Origin: Poronia punctata
Taxonomy: Eukaryota; Ascomycota; Sordariomycetes; Xylariales; Xylariaceae
Direction: 5' to 3'
Assembly: GCA_022579005.1 (NCBI GenBank)
Contig: MU401477.1
Span: 260,552 to 296,834 of the forward strand
DNA length: 36,283 bases
Made by a program: the position numbers and the translations under genes. Of the stretch, positions 19,853 through 31,669 are shown in pieces (position 1 is the first letter of the stretch; every line of letters starts with the position of its first letter). The notes under the pieces were generated by a model, which saw only the letters and a list, made by a program, of their open reading frames with translations, was not told the DNA's origin and made no database searches.

Positions 19853-22800
19853 AGCACGTTGTGGGCTGAGAATCTTGTCGAACGTTCAACGCGATCAACC
19901 GGTAGATGTCACGCGGATAGCCCTTAATTCCGTCACCGAGGAAAAAGGAAAAAGACAATTGGATATAAAAGGCAAACGGAAGGAAGGGGAGTGGGGAATC
20001 GGACTGTTTACGAGTAGACTACGAGGTTTGGGTATACATACTGTGATGTGATATGTCATATAGGGAAAACCTCGTCTATCGCCATGTACTCACTCGTAGG
20101 TAGGTACTAGTTAATGTGCCCCTCATATGCGTGGGTTATTAGTAGCCGCGTGTGTGGCTAGCTAGAAGGAAAGACAGGTAATCTAGATACCGTAGATCGA
20201 GGGTGGATTTCTAGAAGCGCCGTATATTCCCTTCAAATAATAACAACGAGGGGTTGTTTGTGAAATGTGTGTCTGCAAAGAACATCATCACCCAACCTTG
20301 GACCTTTGCCGCAATTGAAAGCGATGTCGGAGGAGAGAGAAAAGTTACACGTCTGTCCAGGTTTTGCTTTTCTGGCTGAAGCCGGTGAAGATCGGAAATA
20401 CGAAGAGATTGTCCGGAGTCTCAATGCCACACCTTACCCGACGAGTTGGATTGATGACCGGCTACAGCAGGCCGGTGCTGATAGTAGGATAATAGCTTTG
20501 TCTCGTCTCGACTGGGCTTGACGTCGTATATGCCGCTTTCTAATTCCGCTACCCGTGGTAAAGAAACGTGGATAGACTACCTTGACACCCTGGGGCCCCG
20601 GAATTGGCTAGAGGTTGATAAACAGCCATGACATAACGTTGCGATGCAAGTCTGTTAAGTAAGATTGTATGTGTGGCCATATAATGTTAGATGCGGCACC
20701 TTGTCATTTGAAAACCAAACATCTGCTAGGCAGTACAATCTACTGTAGTGGTATAACTAAAAAAAGGGGAAAAAAAGAAAAAAACGTACAACACCAAGGA
20801 TTCGCTGGTCGTCACCGACCCAACTACTAGTTTGGCGCTCTCTAGCTTGTCTATGGGAGAGCGGACGGGATCCCGAATTTTCTAGAGGCTATGGTCGTAC
20901 GTGAAAGCTTGGAGCCGAATAAGGACACATATTTGACTCGCACTAGGTTACAAGTATCGACATTACTTAAATCGTGGCTGATTTTGGCATTGAGGCTGGC
21001 GTCCCCTATGCCCATTCGACCTACCCTGAAAATAGGCGCCTCATGAATCAGGGGTGGAGAATATCTTCTAATTAGCGGTTCGTCACCCGGTGAGCTGCCC
21101 AGCATATTCGGATGAGTACTATATTATGAATAAGCCGATGCGATTACTTAGTCTATCAAGTACAGTAAGTGGCAAATTCCAGTGCAGTCAGCAGACGTTG
21201 ATGAGGAGAAAGTGGATGGTTTTGTTAGTTCAGATTCCGTCTCGGGATCCGGGAAAGACCCCAGAGCAAGGCCTCGGGGAGCTCAGCTGTTACTCTAAGG
21301 CGTGGCCATGTTTCATGGAAAAGGCCTAGGATGCGCGGTACTTGTCTGTTTCAAATTATGTCCATGCTTATGTTAGTAATTAGTAGTGTACCATCAGTCA
21401 CCCAACGCTATAAACATTAGAGGAGTGTAAAGAAATCTACGAGAGCCTCGATAGGGGTCATACCGTGTACGTTTCCCTTTGAGAGGACTTAGTGCGCGAA
21501 ATTACCTGTCTTTGGTCTCGCCGGATGTTTCTTCTTCAAGGGAAAATGGAACCGGCGTATTCCGACAGGATTTTGTCATTCTCCTTTGCTTTAAAACATC
21601 TTAATTTGTTCTCTCATTGGGATTTCGGCCGTTAGAACATGGTAAGCCGGGTATCATTGGGGGATCAGGTTCTTACCAAGGGAGCTGCCCTGTAAAAGGC
21701 ACTGCTCGGTCTTATAGAGCAGCTTATCGACAGATATCCGATTCTAGCACTACGATGCGCCTAGTTGTATCGTGCTGCTTTCATGCCGAAGCTTCTGTTG
21801 GCGCCATTATAGCACAGTGTGGGTTGTAGTAGGATGAAGGACTACGCCGATCCAAGATATGTGCTCTGCGAGGTAGTCGTGTGGCGTTGGACCCTGCAGC
21901 GTTTCCCGCATTCCCCGGAGAGTAGATACTCAACCACACCAAGTCGATGAAGAGAAATATCGTGACAGTTGTATTACATGATCGAAATATAGAGAAAAAG
22001 GGGTTGTGGGAGGGTGTTAATACATCCCACCCGCGGTGAAGGAGTACTTGTGTTGGTCGGCATTCTCTATGATTTGATATTTTTTGCAGAGGAACGTCAA
22101 GATAGGATCGAGCTTGGGCCTGAACTAGTAGAGCCAGAATCAAAGTAAGCTTCTCGATTGCTAAGCTAAGCCAAGCTATCCCCGGTATGAATTCCTGGAT
22201 GACAAAGGAGTAAAATCAGGTGCCAGCTCCACAGTTGTACAAGGAGGATCGGGGGTAGAAAAGCTTACATATGTCCCCCGTATGGGGAGCAAGATATGGA
22301 TGTTTATTGGTAGAAGGGGTCATGTCTTTGGTGGCGATCCTGCTATCTAGTCAAATTAGGTGACCAAAGGAGAGAGAGAGGTCCGCAGCAGAACAAGTAC
22401 CTCATAGGTATAGTCAATCTGGCAGGACCCTTTTGCCGTTTCATGCTCGGGGGGGAGGGTAAGCGCCGGAAAGACGCGTGTACTGCTCCTGCACTGGTCA
22501 TTGGTGCATAGCAGTTGATGTATCGGCCAGTTGTAGAGTACATTCGCCCCGACAGGGGTGATGCCGTCCTCCTAGGATGGAAAAGGAGACATATTTCGAA
22601 AGGTGCTACGCCACAACCCAGGAATTCAACGTCCGGTTCCGTGAGAGGTGACATTTGAAGGATTCCCTACAACAGTACATTCTGTAAGGCCCCATGATGG
22701 TGGGCATAATGCGGAACGAGTAGTGAACAAATAGGCCATAAAAGCAAACCGGGCCAGGGGAGCAGATCCCCCGTGCAGGATGTGGTTGGGGCTGCAACGG

Positions 22801-25800
22801 TGCTACACAACCACGTTCAAAGCTACGCTGACCGGCAGGATGAAGGACCATACAGGAAGGGGCTGTTCGTTCTTTTGATAGAAAAGCAGCTTTTGCCAAA
22901 AATAATGAAACACTCCCCAGATTAGGGACAGACGCAAGCGATCCAGATCCTTCCTCTCCGGTTAAGCCATGGTACTTCAACGCAACCACAAGATCTGGGT
23001 AGCAGGTAGCGGTGGACACCTATGCCCCGACGTGGTGTAGTATCACAGCACATGGAGTATAACACAGGAACATCCATAAATAGTAACGACAATGAACGGC
23101 ATTAGAGGGGGAACCAGATGCCCATTACAATTGCGGGGACTGGGGGAGTATTCAACAGGGCTCGGTAAAGCTGACAAGGTGGGCATCAAGTATGCTGCCT
23201 GTTTCTTAAGGTTGGATTTCTCGTCAGCACCGTCGTCTTGGATGTAGGTACCCTAGTATGGTGAAATGGTGAGTGCACTAAAATACAGCACAGATGATTA
23301 TATACATGTATGTAGGAAGGCAAGTCGGACGCAAAGTTTTCCCGGGATAGGTAGGTATGTAGCCTCGCTTAGACCTCATGACGCGTAGATGCCACAAGTT
23401 CTCCGATGATAGTTCAGGGCAGTTGCGAGTCCGAAGGAGGTTCGAGCACCTTGATGGGTACTTACCAGTAGCCGCGTGGTCGTAACGATACGCTAGACCT
23501 AGCCCTTTACGCGTGTTGAAATACACGTGTTGAGGGATTACAAACCGGATAAGTCTGTGACAGGATGAGAGGCAACGTATGACAGTTTATCTGTCTCTAA
23601 TATGGTTTGGATGCAACGCAAGACGGACTAGCCAGACGATGGTAAGAGGGTGGTTGAGTGTGACCCGGTAAGGTAAGTATCCTGAGTTACCCAAGACAGC
23701 CTTAACGCCTGTCAGGAGCGATTGAAAACAGGGGTGACTGGCGTCTGTGGTTCTCACTGTTGGTTCCAGATTTCCCCGGGCGGTCCTTTGGCGTCAGGGG
23801 TTGGCCTACTTTCTAGCCTGAGACCAAATATAAAAGTGACCGTTGGTTCTTTGGCAGTAAACCCGCCGGCTAACACGTCCGTGCGGTTTCTAAAACACGA
23901 TATAGTATCATGGGGGATCTACCTACCAAGATACTATTACTTGTACCTGTGCCTCTCGGCCCTTTTTATGCCTGCTATAATATGTAGCTGCTGTGCAAAC
24001 TTGGTGAAACTGAGCCTAGAACGATTCAGCTGAGCTTCATCGTTCGTACCCCTTGCCAGTTCATGAATGTAGAAATCAGCCACTACTGTCGCTGCGTTTT
24101 TGATGGTCTCCAAACGGTACTGGATTCTGTGGCATCTTCGATTTTGATGCGATAAGTGCATCGGGGGTAGATAGACGAAATGGGAATCGGCTACGCCGAA
24201 GAATCTCCAATCCAAAAGTTCATAGAAGCCGGTTCCAGATACCTTCAAACGTCGTAAACGTCAATATAGACACTTCCCTAAGAAGTACTCAACATGGTAC
24301 CTGGCAGATCATAGGGCAGAGCCCGTTCTGACGTAAGCACCGTCTTTTGTGTCCACACGCGGCTGGTCGCCCAACGAGCGTTCGGATGATGTATTGAAAT
24401 CTGCCGACCGTCCATTCAGGTGTCAGCACCAAGACAAAAGAACTGCTGGGAGGTATTTTGAGTAACACCCCCGCCGGTCCGCCTTTTGGGGTAGCCTTGA
24501 CCGCTCCTGCGGAGTTGCATCGGAGGGTGTGATCACTGATCACTACATGCCTAGTCTGTTCAGGACGGCAAGGAAGACGAAAAGAGAGAAGTATAGATAC
24601 AGAGGACAGAGGAATGTGGGAAGCACCAAGACGATTCGACCAGATTTGCGGGGCTGAGCCTCGATTTAATTAATAATAAGAGGGGTTGTGTTACACAAGA
24701 CAGTCATGGACAACTTTGACGTGGCATGGTCGTGCACATTTGAGCTCACTTGTGCTCTTTGACCCCTCTTGTGTGACATTCGCTATTTGGCGTATGGCGG
24801 TCAAACAAACAATAATTCAAAAGAGGGCGCATTCTTCAAGACTCTTGATAAGGTAATCGATCGTCTTGCGCGGCCACCGTCTTTGCAACTGTTCGTATCC
24901 ATACCAAATCCCCTTTTAGTTCTAAAATAGATATGCGCACATCTTTCCGGCCTTTGGTGGGCTTCTAAAAATGTTTTTCTAATTGAACCTGGGCTTGGAG
25001 AATCGTCTGCAATCGAAACTCATCACCAACGGGCAGCCACACGCTGAAGACGTCCGCGCTTAATCGTCGCAGGACATGACCTGATTGGATTACAAGCTTG
25101 GGGTTGATGCAATAGAGATGCCCTGACTTCTAACAGAGATGCTAACCTAGGACGCAAAACATGATGTCGTTGGTAGCTATGTGCATACTCGCACCCTACC
25201 AGTAAAGTATACAATGAAACAGGTAGCTACATAGGTACTTCTTCATGTATTCTACTTTGAAGTGGACGTAGATGATGCAGACACAGCCCTGTACAGGGTG
25301 AAACCAGATGCCAATCTTTCTACAGCATAGGAAAATGCAAGAATGCAAGAAATAGACATTAGGTTGGATGACTGCATCTAGCCACACTTTGTCTGCGTCA
25401 AAATGGGGTCTACTTCCCCAGTATTGGTTGCATTGGGGGCTATTGAATAGGTATGCAAAGCACATATTTACCTAGGTACCTAAGCCCTCTGACGATTACG
25501 AAATACCAAGTGCATACGCATACTTACGTGATACTATTATTGCTCATCTAGACTACATGTAGGTAGTTGTCATACCTACTTGGAATATGTCGTCGGAGAC
25601 GGAAGATTTTGAGCACTTTCGCTGCAATCAACCGAATCCGCCACTTAGTCGGCAACGGGGACCCTTGCTCTTTGCTCTTTGCTCTCGCTTGCGTCGCGAA
25701 CCCAGGTTCTACGCAAAGACCAACTCCACACCAGAACTTGATATTCAATGTTCCAGACCTCTTCAATCTCGCCAGAGAGGCGATAGGACCGGGGGAGTCC

Positions 25801-28800
25801 AATAGGGAAGATCATTATATGTAGTTAGTTGTCCGACGAGGGTGAGAGACCTACTAACCAGGGTCAGTATTTTGTGGCTAGGTTAATTCCATGGTGTTGG
25901 GACAAGGTCACATGTGACAGAATGGCCCCTTATTCGGCCCCCGATTTCCAACAGCAAAGTCATCCGGCAATAGTAATGACAAAAAGCCAATGAAAAAACG
26001 GCACATTCTAATCACATTCCAACCTATGGCCACATACCAACGAATTACGAAGAGTAACCTTGTATTGCACCTTGTACTGCCTGTCTGCCTTCGGGTTGCC
26101 TAGTCGCTGAGGGCGTCTACCCGTCATTGGATCACCACATTCATCTTTTCCTATTGGGCTAATGGGTCAGTACTTCGGTGAAGAATTATGGCAAGAAGGG
26201 GTGCGTTGGTTTGCATATACGCTCCCATATTTCGTCCTTATCATGGGCACAGAAACATCGTGGTCTAGATTTCGCCCTGTTGCTCGCTGGGGTTTGGTAA
26301 GTCCATACACGAATGCATACATTAGGCACCACGTGCAAATATAACAGCCAGTACCCGTAAATGCAAGTAAGAGTACGAATAGGAGTCAGCTCGAGTTTTG
26401 TATACACGTACAGTCTTTATTAGAGGGATGACGGTGTCACAGCACAAAGCAAGGGGCAATCAACATACAGTGTTCATGCTCGCTTTACCGACGGTTGTAC
26501 TTCCTAGATACTCGTACACCTCGTAGGTTAACCTATCGTAGAATCTAAGGCACCTAACCTAACCCCCAGGCAGGCAGCAGCCCCAGGCTGGCAGGCCATC
26601 AAGATCCGTGCCTAAACCTACTGCGGATCGGTCCACCCCGGAAGGAATAGGGTAAGAGATAGCTATCGGTGGAGACCGCTCTTATCGATCATCTCCACAT
26701 TAAACTAATACTCCGTAGACGACTGGCCTCCAAGGGTGGTCATCACATCGATTTGGCCTTACCTAGAAAAGCAGTATGGAGACCCTACTCGTACTTCCCC
26801 AAGTGAACTCACATGGTTCGGCCTCCACAAAAGACAAAATCATCACCAAAACTGACAATCTCTCTTCGCTAAGTTGAATCGAAGGGACAAGTACGATTGA
26901 TACGAATATGGAACTGTCCAAATAGTTAGATTCACCGACCTTTTCTTCCTGAGCGTATCCACCTGCGATTTATACTACAATTTCACGTCGGTGATTCGTC
27001 CCAGCAACGACATTTCTCCAACTGATCCGACTCCCCACAGGCTGAAAGGGGCTTCGGTTAAGTGGCTGCAGTGGCTTCGCTTCAATTTACCAATTTCACC
27101 ATGACTTCTCTGCAACGATGCGAGACGCGGTAGCGGAAAATGACATCTCCTTACCCGGGCCAAAAAAAATAGACTACAGGATGCTAATTTGGCAGGGAAA
27201 TAATGAAACAAGAACGAGACGACAAACGGGATATGCAAACGTCAGTCAGTCGCGGTGCCCAATGTACCACCGCTCTGTCTGAAGAAGAGCCGCAGATTTG
27301 AACATGGAACAATGGTGAAATGACACACATCAACACGTATGAGTAAGTGCCGAATGCCGACGTGTTTTTGGGCGTTGGCGTTGTGAGCCGGGAGCGCTTG
27401 CTGGCATTCCGTTGTTGGTTGCCGTTTTCCCACCAACCGAAGGCCGCATTCAACGCTGTCCTTGATTGGACCGGTCGGGCTTTGTCTGCTTATCTCATTC
27501 GTCGTCGAACGCAGGTAGAGTTGCTGAACTATCCCTCTTTACGCAATCTCGTGCCACTATGTCTCTTCTCTCTAGCTCGCCCTATGTCTGTATATGCATA
27601 CCTACAATACAGGATATACATAGCCATCTACTAAGTAGACACAGCAGGCCACAGCACCGTCTAGTCGTCGGGCGTACCTACATGTGGAAAACTTGACAAC
27701 AGGTACCTACTCCAGTATTCTATATAGCCCAGCGTTCGTCAGTGGTATCATCACGCCTCTAGTGCAACACGCAGCTGAGTGAAAGTACCCGCCCGTTAAT
27801 ACACGACATATGCATCTCTATACTACACCTACCTACCGTCTACTTGCTTGCATTTCTACCATGCCTCTAGTGCCTAGATTAACCTCCAGCCTAGGCGGAC
27901 GCCTGCTTGTGCGCCTCTTCGGTTGCCCTACCACATCTTGTCACCGAGATGCCCTTGGCTGCTAATCATGTTACCTTTCGGACGTAGATTTTCTGTCCGT
28001 CATCGTCATCGCCAGTTCCCTTTCCCATAGGTCGGTGGGGAACCGTTGCGGCGCATTCCGTTCCCTTCGGTCCCTTCTGTCGCTACAGTTCCTTTACTCC
28101 TTTTGGTTTCCTACACAGCTTCGAGGGCTATGTTACACAGTTCTGGAGAAGCATTGGACGGGGAACTGGGGGAGTCGGTTGAGTGAGACGGGATGAGTTA
28201 CCGTCTTAGTCAAGGGGGACGCGCCAAGATCCAGCCGCCAATCCCCAGGCGCTCATAATAGTGATTTCTCATACTCAGGTCAAGTCCTATCCAAGGGTGG
28301 GCCGGGCTGCCTGGGGGTGGTTCGCGGAATGTTTGCGTGGGTGAAAGTACTGTACTTACAGGGGTCTAGTCATGGTACTTCATTCCATGAAGGGATGGGC
28401 ATGCATACGACGCTGCGGCCGCCAATGGCCCCACGAAAAAGAAAGCAGGTCAACTCCCTAGGGCCATCAAGTTCTTGGCGTAACTCGTGCGGCTCTGTGT
28501 GGGGAAGGGCCAGAGAAGGCCCCCTAATGTCTCTAGGAACACAGCAATTACAGAATGATAAAGTGGCACAGTCATTACGAGCAGTAATCGCATTCGCATC
28601 CCCGGCATCTTGATCTACGTGGTACACGCTGTGCCGCCCCTTTACTGTCTTAAAAAGAAAGATCCTTGGCCCACCTCCAAGACCCCAGGACAATAAGACC
28701 CATGTTTCTATCCTCCAGGGTATTATACCTACTACACTATATACAAAGAATCGAGTTCCCATCTGATTGTCGGTCCGGTCCTCCTTCACCCACACGATCT

Positions 28801-28983
28801 ATACTCCCTTGTTCCGGTTCACTGCCTTGAAGGAACAAGTCTCCAGCAATTTCGAAATATATCGCCTTCATAACGATTACCAGAGTGGCCATTATATACC
28901 CCGGTGTCATCGACCGAGCTCAGTAACCCGTGTCGGCTGCACAGTAACGGTTTACGACGAAGAGGATAGGGCTGAATTTGTTC
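19853..28983. other. Gene desert, about 9.1 kb, no supported gene
   Basis: Ordinary base composition but no frame with recognisable domains or consistent exon joining. The more protein-like fragments are 20267..20521 (plus), 22343..23019 in two overlapping minus-strand frames, and 23937..24248 (minus). None is recognised, and they may be relics. TACGAGTA/TACTCGTA words recur near 20007, 20087, 26509 and 26786. The last kilobase would be the promoter and leader of the zinc-finger gene. Confidence 0.55.
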
Positions 28984-30711
28984 ATGATGGCGTATACTCA
29001 GGCGACATACACCGACTCGCCGTTGTATCCGTTATACACGGAAGTTACGGCCGACCGCGTTATGGACTCGGAGTTTGAGCGCTCCGTCTCGCCCTTGAAC
29101 GCTGCCGACCCATGGGCCGTCCATCGTTATCTTATGGACCAACATAAGCCGTCTGTGGTCCCGTGTCGGATGATGGATTCTGTCATGCCCGCCTTGATTT
29201 CACCCTTCACTCCGGCCCAGTTCCGCAGCACGTCTCCCTCTTACACCAACCCGTCGTCAACGTGCAGCAGTGCTCTCAGCCCTCCAAGAGACAACGATTA
29301 TTGCCAGTCAAGGTCGCCGCCAACCTCCTCCGATGTACCTTACCTGAGCCAATACGAAAGCTGGTCACAGGTATACGAGTTCACCGGGTTAGCCGATGGC
29401 TGCGTGAGTCTTGGAGATGTGAACCCCATACAGGATTACAATTCCAGCTACTACGATGATAGCATGCAACACTTTGATATTACCCCAAGGAGCAGTATGT
29501 CCAGCGATTGCAGCAATGTCAACAGCGATGTCTGGAACGACAACGAGATACTCTCAACCCCCCGTGACGTAAGCGCTGAAACTCCGGCCGTGAAGGAGGA
29601 GATGGACGACCCAGAGCCTATGGACAGCCCCCAATCCAGACCGGAAGGTGTCGACTACACGATTTGCGTACAGGGTCCATCTGTGAAGGTCGAGCAAGTG
29701 GACGACGATGGCGACGATCATGTCAAGTATAACCCATTCAACAAGTTGAGGTTTGACGCCCCGAAGCCGAACGGGAACAAGAAAAGTATCAAGCGACGGA
29801 GAGATCCATCGTCTTCTCCAGAGTTAAAGCGCCCGAAGGTCTCAGATACGCCGTCCCTAGTCCTATCCGGAACGAAGGCATCGATTCAAGGCGCAAAGGG
29901 GCAATATACCTGCCCGGAGTGTCCTAGGGTGGCTTTCAAAGATCAGACGAGCCTGGAGAGCCATATCAAGAAGCAGCATACGCGACCTTTTACCTGCATC
30001 TTTGACTTTGCAGGATGTTCTTCTACATTTGCCAGCAAAAACGAGTGGAAACGACATTGCACTTCTCAACACATCGGACTACAATACTGGGTCTGCCAGC
30101 AGGATTCTTGCGCACAACATTCAAATAATCCCAATGCTTCAACAAAAGCGGCAAAAGCGGCACATAAAAGGCCTAGCCCGCTCTGCTCATCGCTAGAGGA
30201 AGCCTCGACGCTCCCTAACGGTAGCATCTTCAACCGCAAGGATCTATACACGCAACACCTCAGAAGGATGCACGTTCCGGCACACCTCAAGAAGCAGGTC
30301 AAGAGCAAGAAGCACGTTCCAGAATGGGATGAGCAGCAACGAGTGCACCAAGCCGAGGCGGTTCGGATCAGATGCCGGTTACCCACGCATATGACGTGCC
30401 CGGCAACCGATTGCACAATGCAATTTGAGGGCGCCAATGCCTGGGACGAACGCATGGAGCATGTAGCGAAACACCTGGAGAAAGCCGCCGCCGGCTTGGA
30501 GCCAGCTGTTCACTTTGGCGGCGACAACGACGGGACGTTGGTGAACTGGGCCAATAGTCCCGCCATCGGCATTCTTAAAAAAGGGGACGGTGGTCGATGG
30601 ATGCTGCAGAATCCTTTGAAGAACTCGGACTCGCCAGCGGGGTTGGTAGTGCAGGAGCAGGAGCAGGATGACGAAGACGCCGATGCCGAGGGTGAGGAAG
30701 TCGACTATTGA
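28984..30711 (+). CDS. C2H2 zinc-finger transcription factor
   Basis: Single exon, 575 residues from the first ATG (a second ATG follows at once). The N-terminal half is Ser/Pro/Asp-rich and probably disordered, with acidic stretches and a basic cluster KKSIKRRRD plus ELKRPK as a likely nuclear signal. Finger 1 is C310-x2-C313...H327-x4-H332; finger 2 is C338-x6-C345-x12-H358-x4-H363 (RPFTCIFDFAGCSSTFASKNEW). Two further atypical Cys/His units follow: YWVCQQDSC...FNRKDLYTQHLRRMH and MTCPATDCTMQFEGANAWDE with HVAKH. The C-terminus is acidic. The order of fingers matches a conserved Pezizomycotina regulator family, but I cannot name a characterised member. A perfect CRE-like ATGACGTCAT lies downstream at 30953-30962. 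Confidence 0.87.
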   Translation: MMAYTQATYTDSPLYPLYTEVTADRVMDSEFERSVSPLNAADPWAVHRYLMDQHKPSVVPCRMMDSVMPALISPFTPAQFRSTSPSYTNPSSTCSSALSPPRDNDYCQSRSPPTSSDVPYLSQYESWSQVYEFTGLADGCVSLGDVNPIQDYNSSYYDDSMQHFDITPRSSMSSDCSNVNSDVWNDNEILSTPRDVSAETPAVKEEMDDPEPMDSPQSRPEGVDYTICVQGPSVKVEQVDDDGDDHVKYNPFNKLRFDAPKPNGNKKSIKRRRDPSSSPELKRPKVSDTPSLVLSGTKASIQGAKGQYTCPECPRVAFKDQTSLESHIKKQHTRPFTCIFDFAGCSSTFASKNEWKRHCTSQHIGLQYWVCQQDSCAQHSNNPNASTKAAKAAHKRPSPLCSSLEEASTLPNGSIFNRKDLYTQHLRRMHVPAHLKKQVKSKKHVPEWDEQQRVHQAEAVRIRCRLPTHMTCPATDCTMQFEGANAWDERMEHVAKHLEKAAAGLEPAVHFGGDNDGTLVNWANSPAIGILKKGDGGRWMLQNPLKNSDSPAGLVVQEQEQDDEDADAEGEEVDY

Positions 30712-31228
30712 TTTCCATTTAATCAATCAATTTACGGAACTACAATGATGAATTTCCCACTTTTCAAACCAAGCCGCGCCCCTGTCGCGGCACTTTCTGT
30801 TTATCGCGATTTAATTTTGCCTTTTATTAGGTTCGATACCCGATCTCTTGTTTACACTTTATTGCTTTTATTTCGGCACATCTCCATACACCGAACGTGC
30901 AAACGTGGTTTCTTGTTCTTGGTGGCACTTTTTACTATAGCATTCATGCCTCATGACGTCATACGAGGAATGAGAATTATGATACTACTACCTACTACAC
31001 ATACATATATTCAATCTAGAATTCAATATGCTTAGAATAACTCTTATTCCTCCCTTGCGAGAATCAAAACAATATTCAAGATATACATATGTGCCCGCGT
31101 TTCCCTATAATCAAAAAAAATAGCGGGATAATCAGCCCCGGTGATTTCATTTGTCTCTCGTTCCGTCATTTAAAAAAGAACGCCACATATTTGGATACGC
31201 GGCCGACGTTGCCGATGGTTCTTCTTGC

Positions 31229-31230
<2 letters not shown>
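30712..31230. other. 3' flank of the zinc-finger gene
   Basis: No further gene. It contains a perfect CRE-type palindrome (TGACGTCA at 30954-30961) and is otherwise unremarkable up to the microsatellite. Confidence 0.55.

Positions 31231-31301
<71 letters not shown>
31231..31301. repeat. Compound GA then GT microsatellite
   Basis: About 20 GA units run directly into about 14 GT units. Shortly after come CCTA tetranucleotide repeats (31332-31351) and a CT repeat (about 31363-31380). Apparent open frames with Arg-Glu and Cys-Val runs here are artefacts. Confidence 0.95.
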
Positions 31302-31305
<4 letters not shown>

Positions 31306-31669
31306 ATGCCTTACCTACACTCCACCCAACCTTTACCTACCTACCTACCTACTTACCTATGGCTCTCTCTCTCTCTCTCTTCTGTGATTCGGGAAATACC
31401 GCCCAAGGGTTACACGTAAAAGAGATATGTACCTACCTATGCTCTATAGATAGATTACGGTGATCATGGGACATACAAGTACTACAGGCGAACGTGGCCT
31501 AGGTACAAGCCTACCTTTATTTTTCTTTTGAGCATTGCTGGGTGGGCAGGGTTATTTTGCTAGGGGGGCAGGGCCCGGGTGGCTGACAGCTGGGCGCGTC
31601 TGCTGCTTAAGAAGTTGAGTCTGTGGTCTCCCTACCTAAACTTGTACCTATATCCAAGTGTCTTGAGGG

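Noticed and set aside
20267..20521. 84-residue open frame with somewhat protein-like sequence
   Set aside because: No recognised family, no introns or partner exons, and length within chance; left as part of the gene desert.
23430..23450. GGTTCGAGCACC as a possible tRNA box B
   Set aside because: No box A at suitable spacing and no cloverleaf could be drawn on either strand.
31225..31463. Open frames with Arg-Glu and Cys-Val runs
   Set aside because: Produced by the GA/GT microsatellite.
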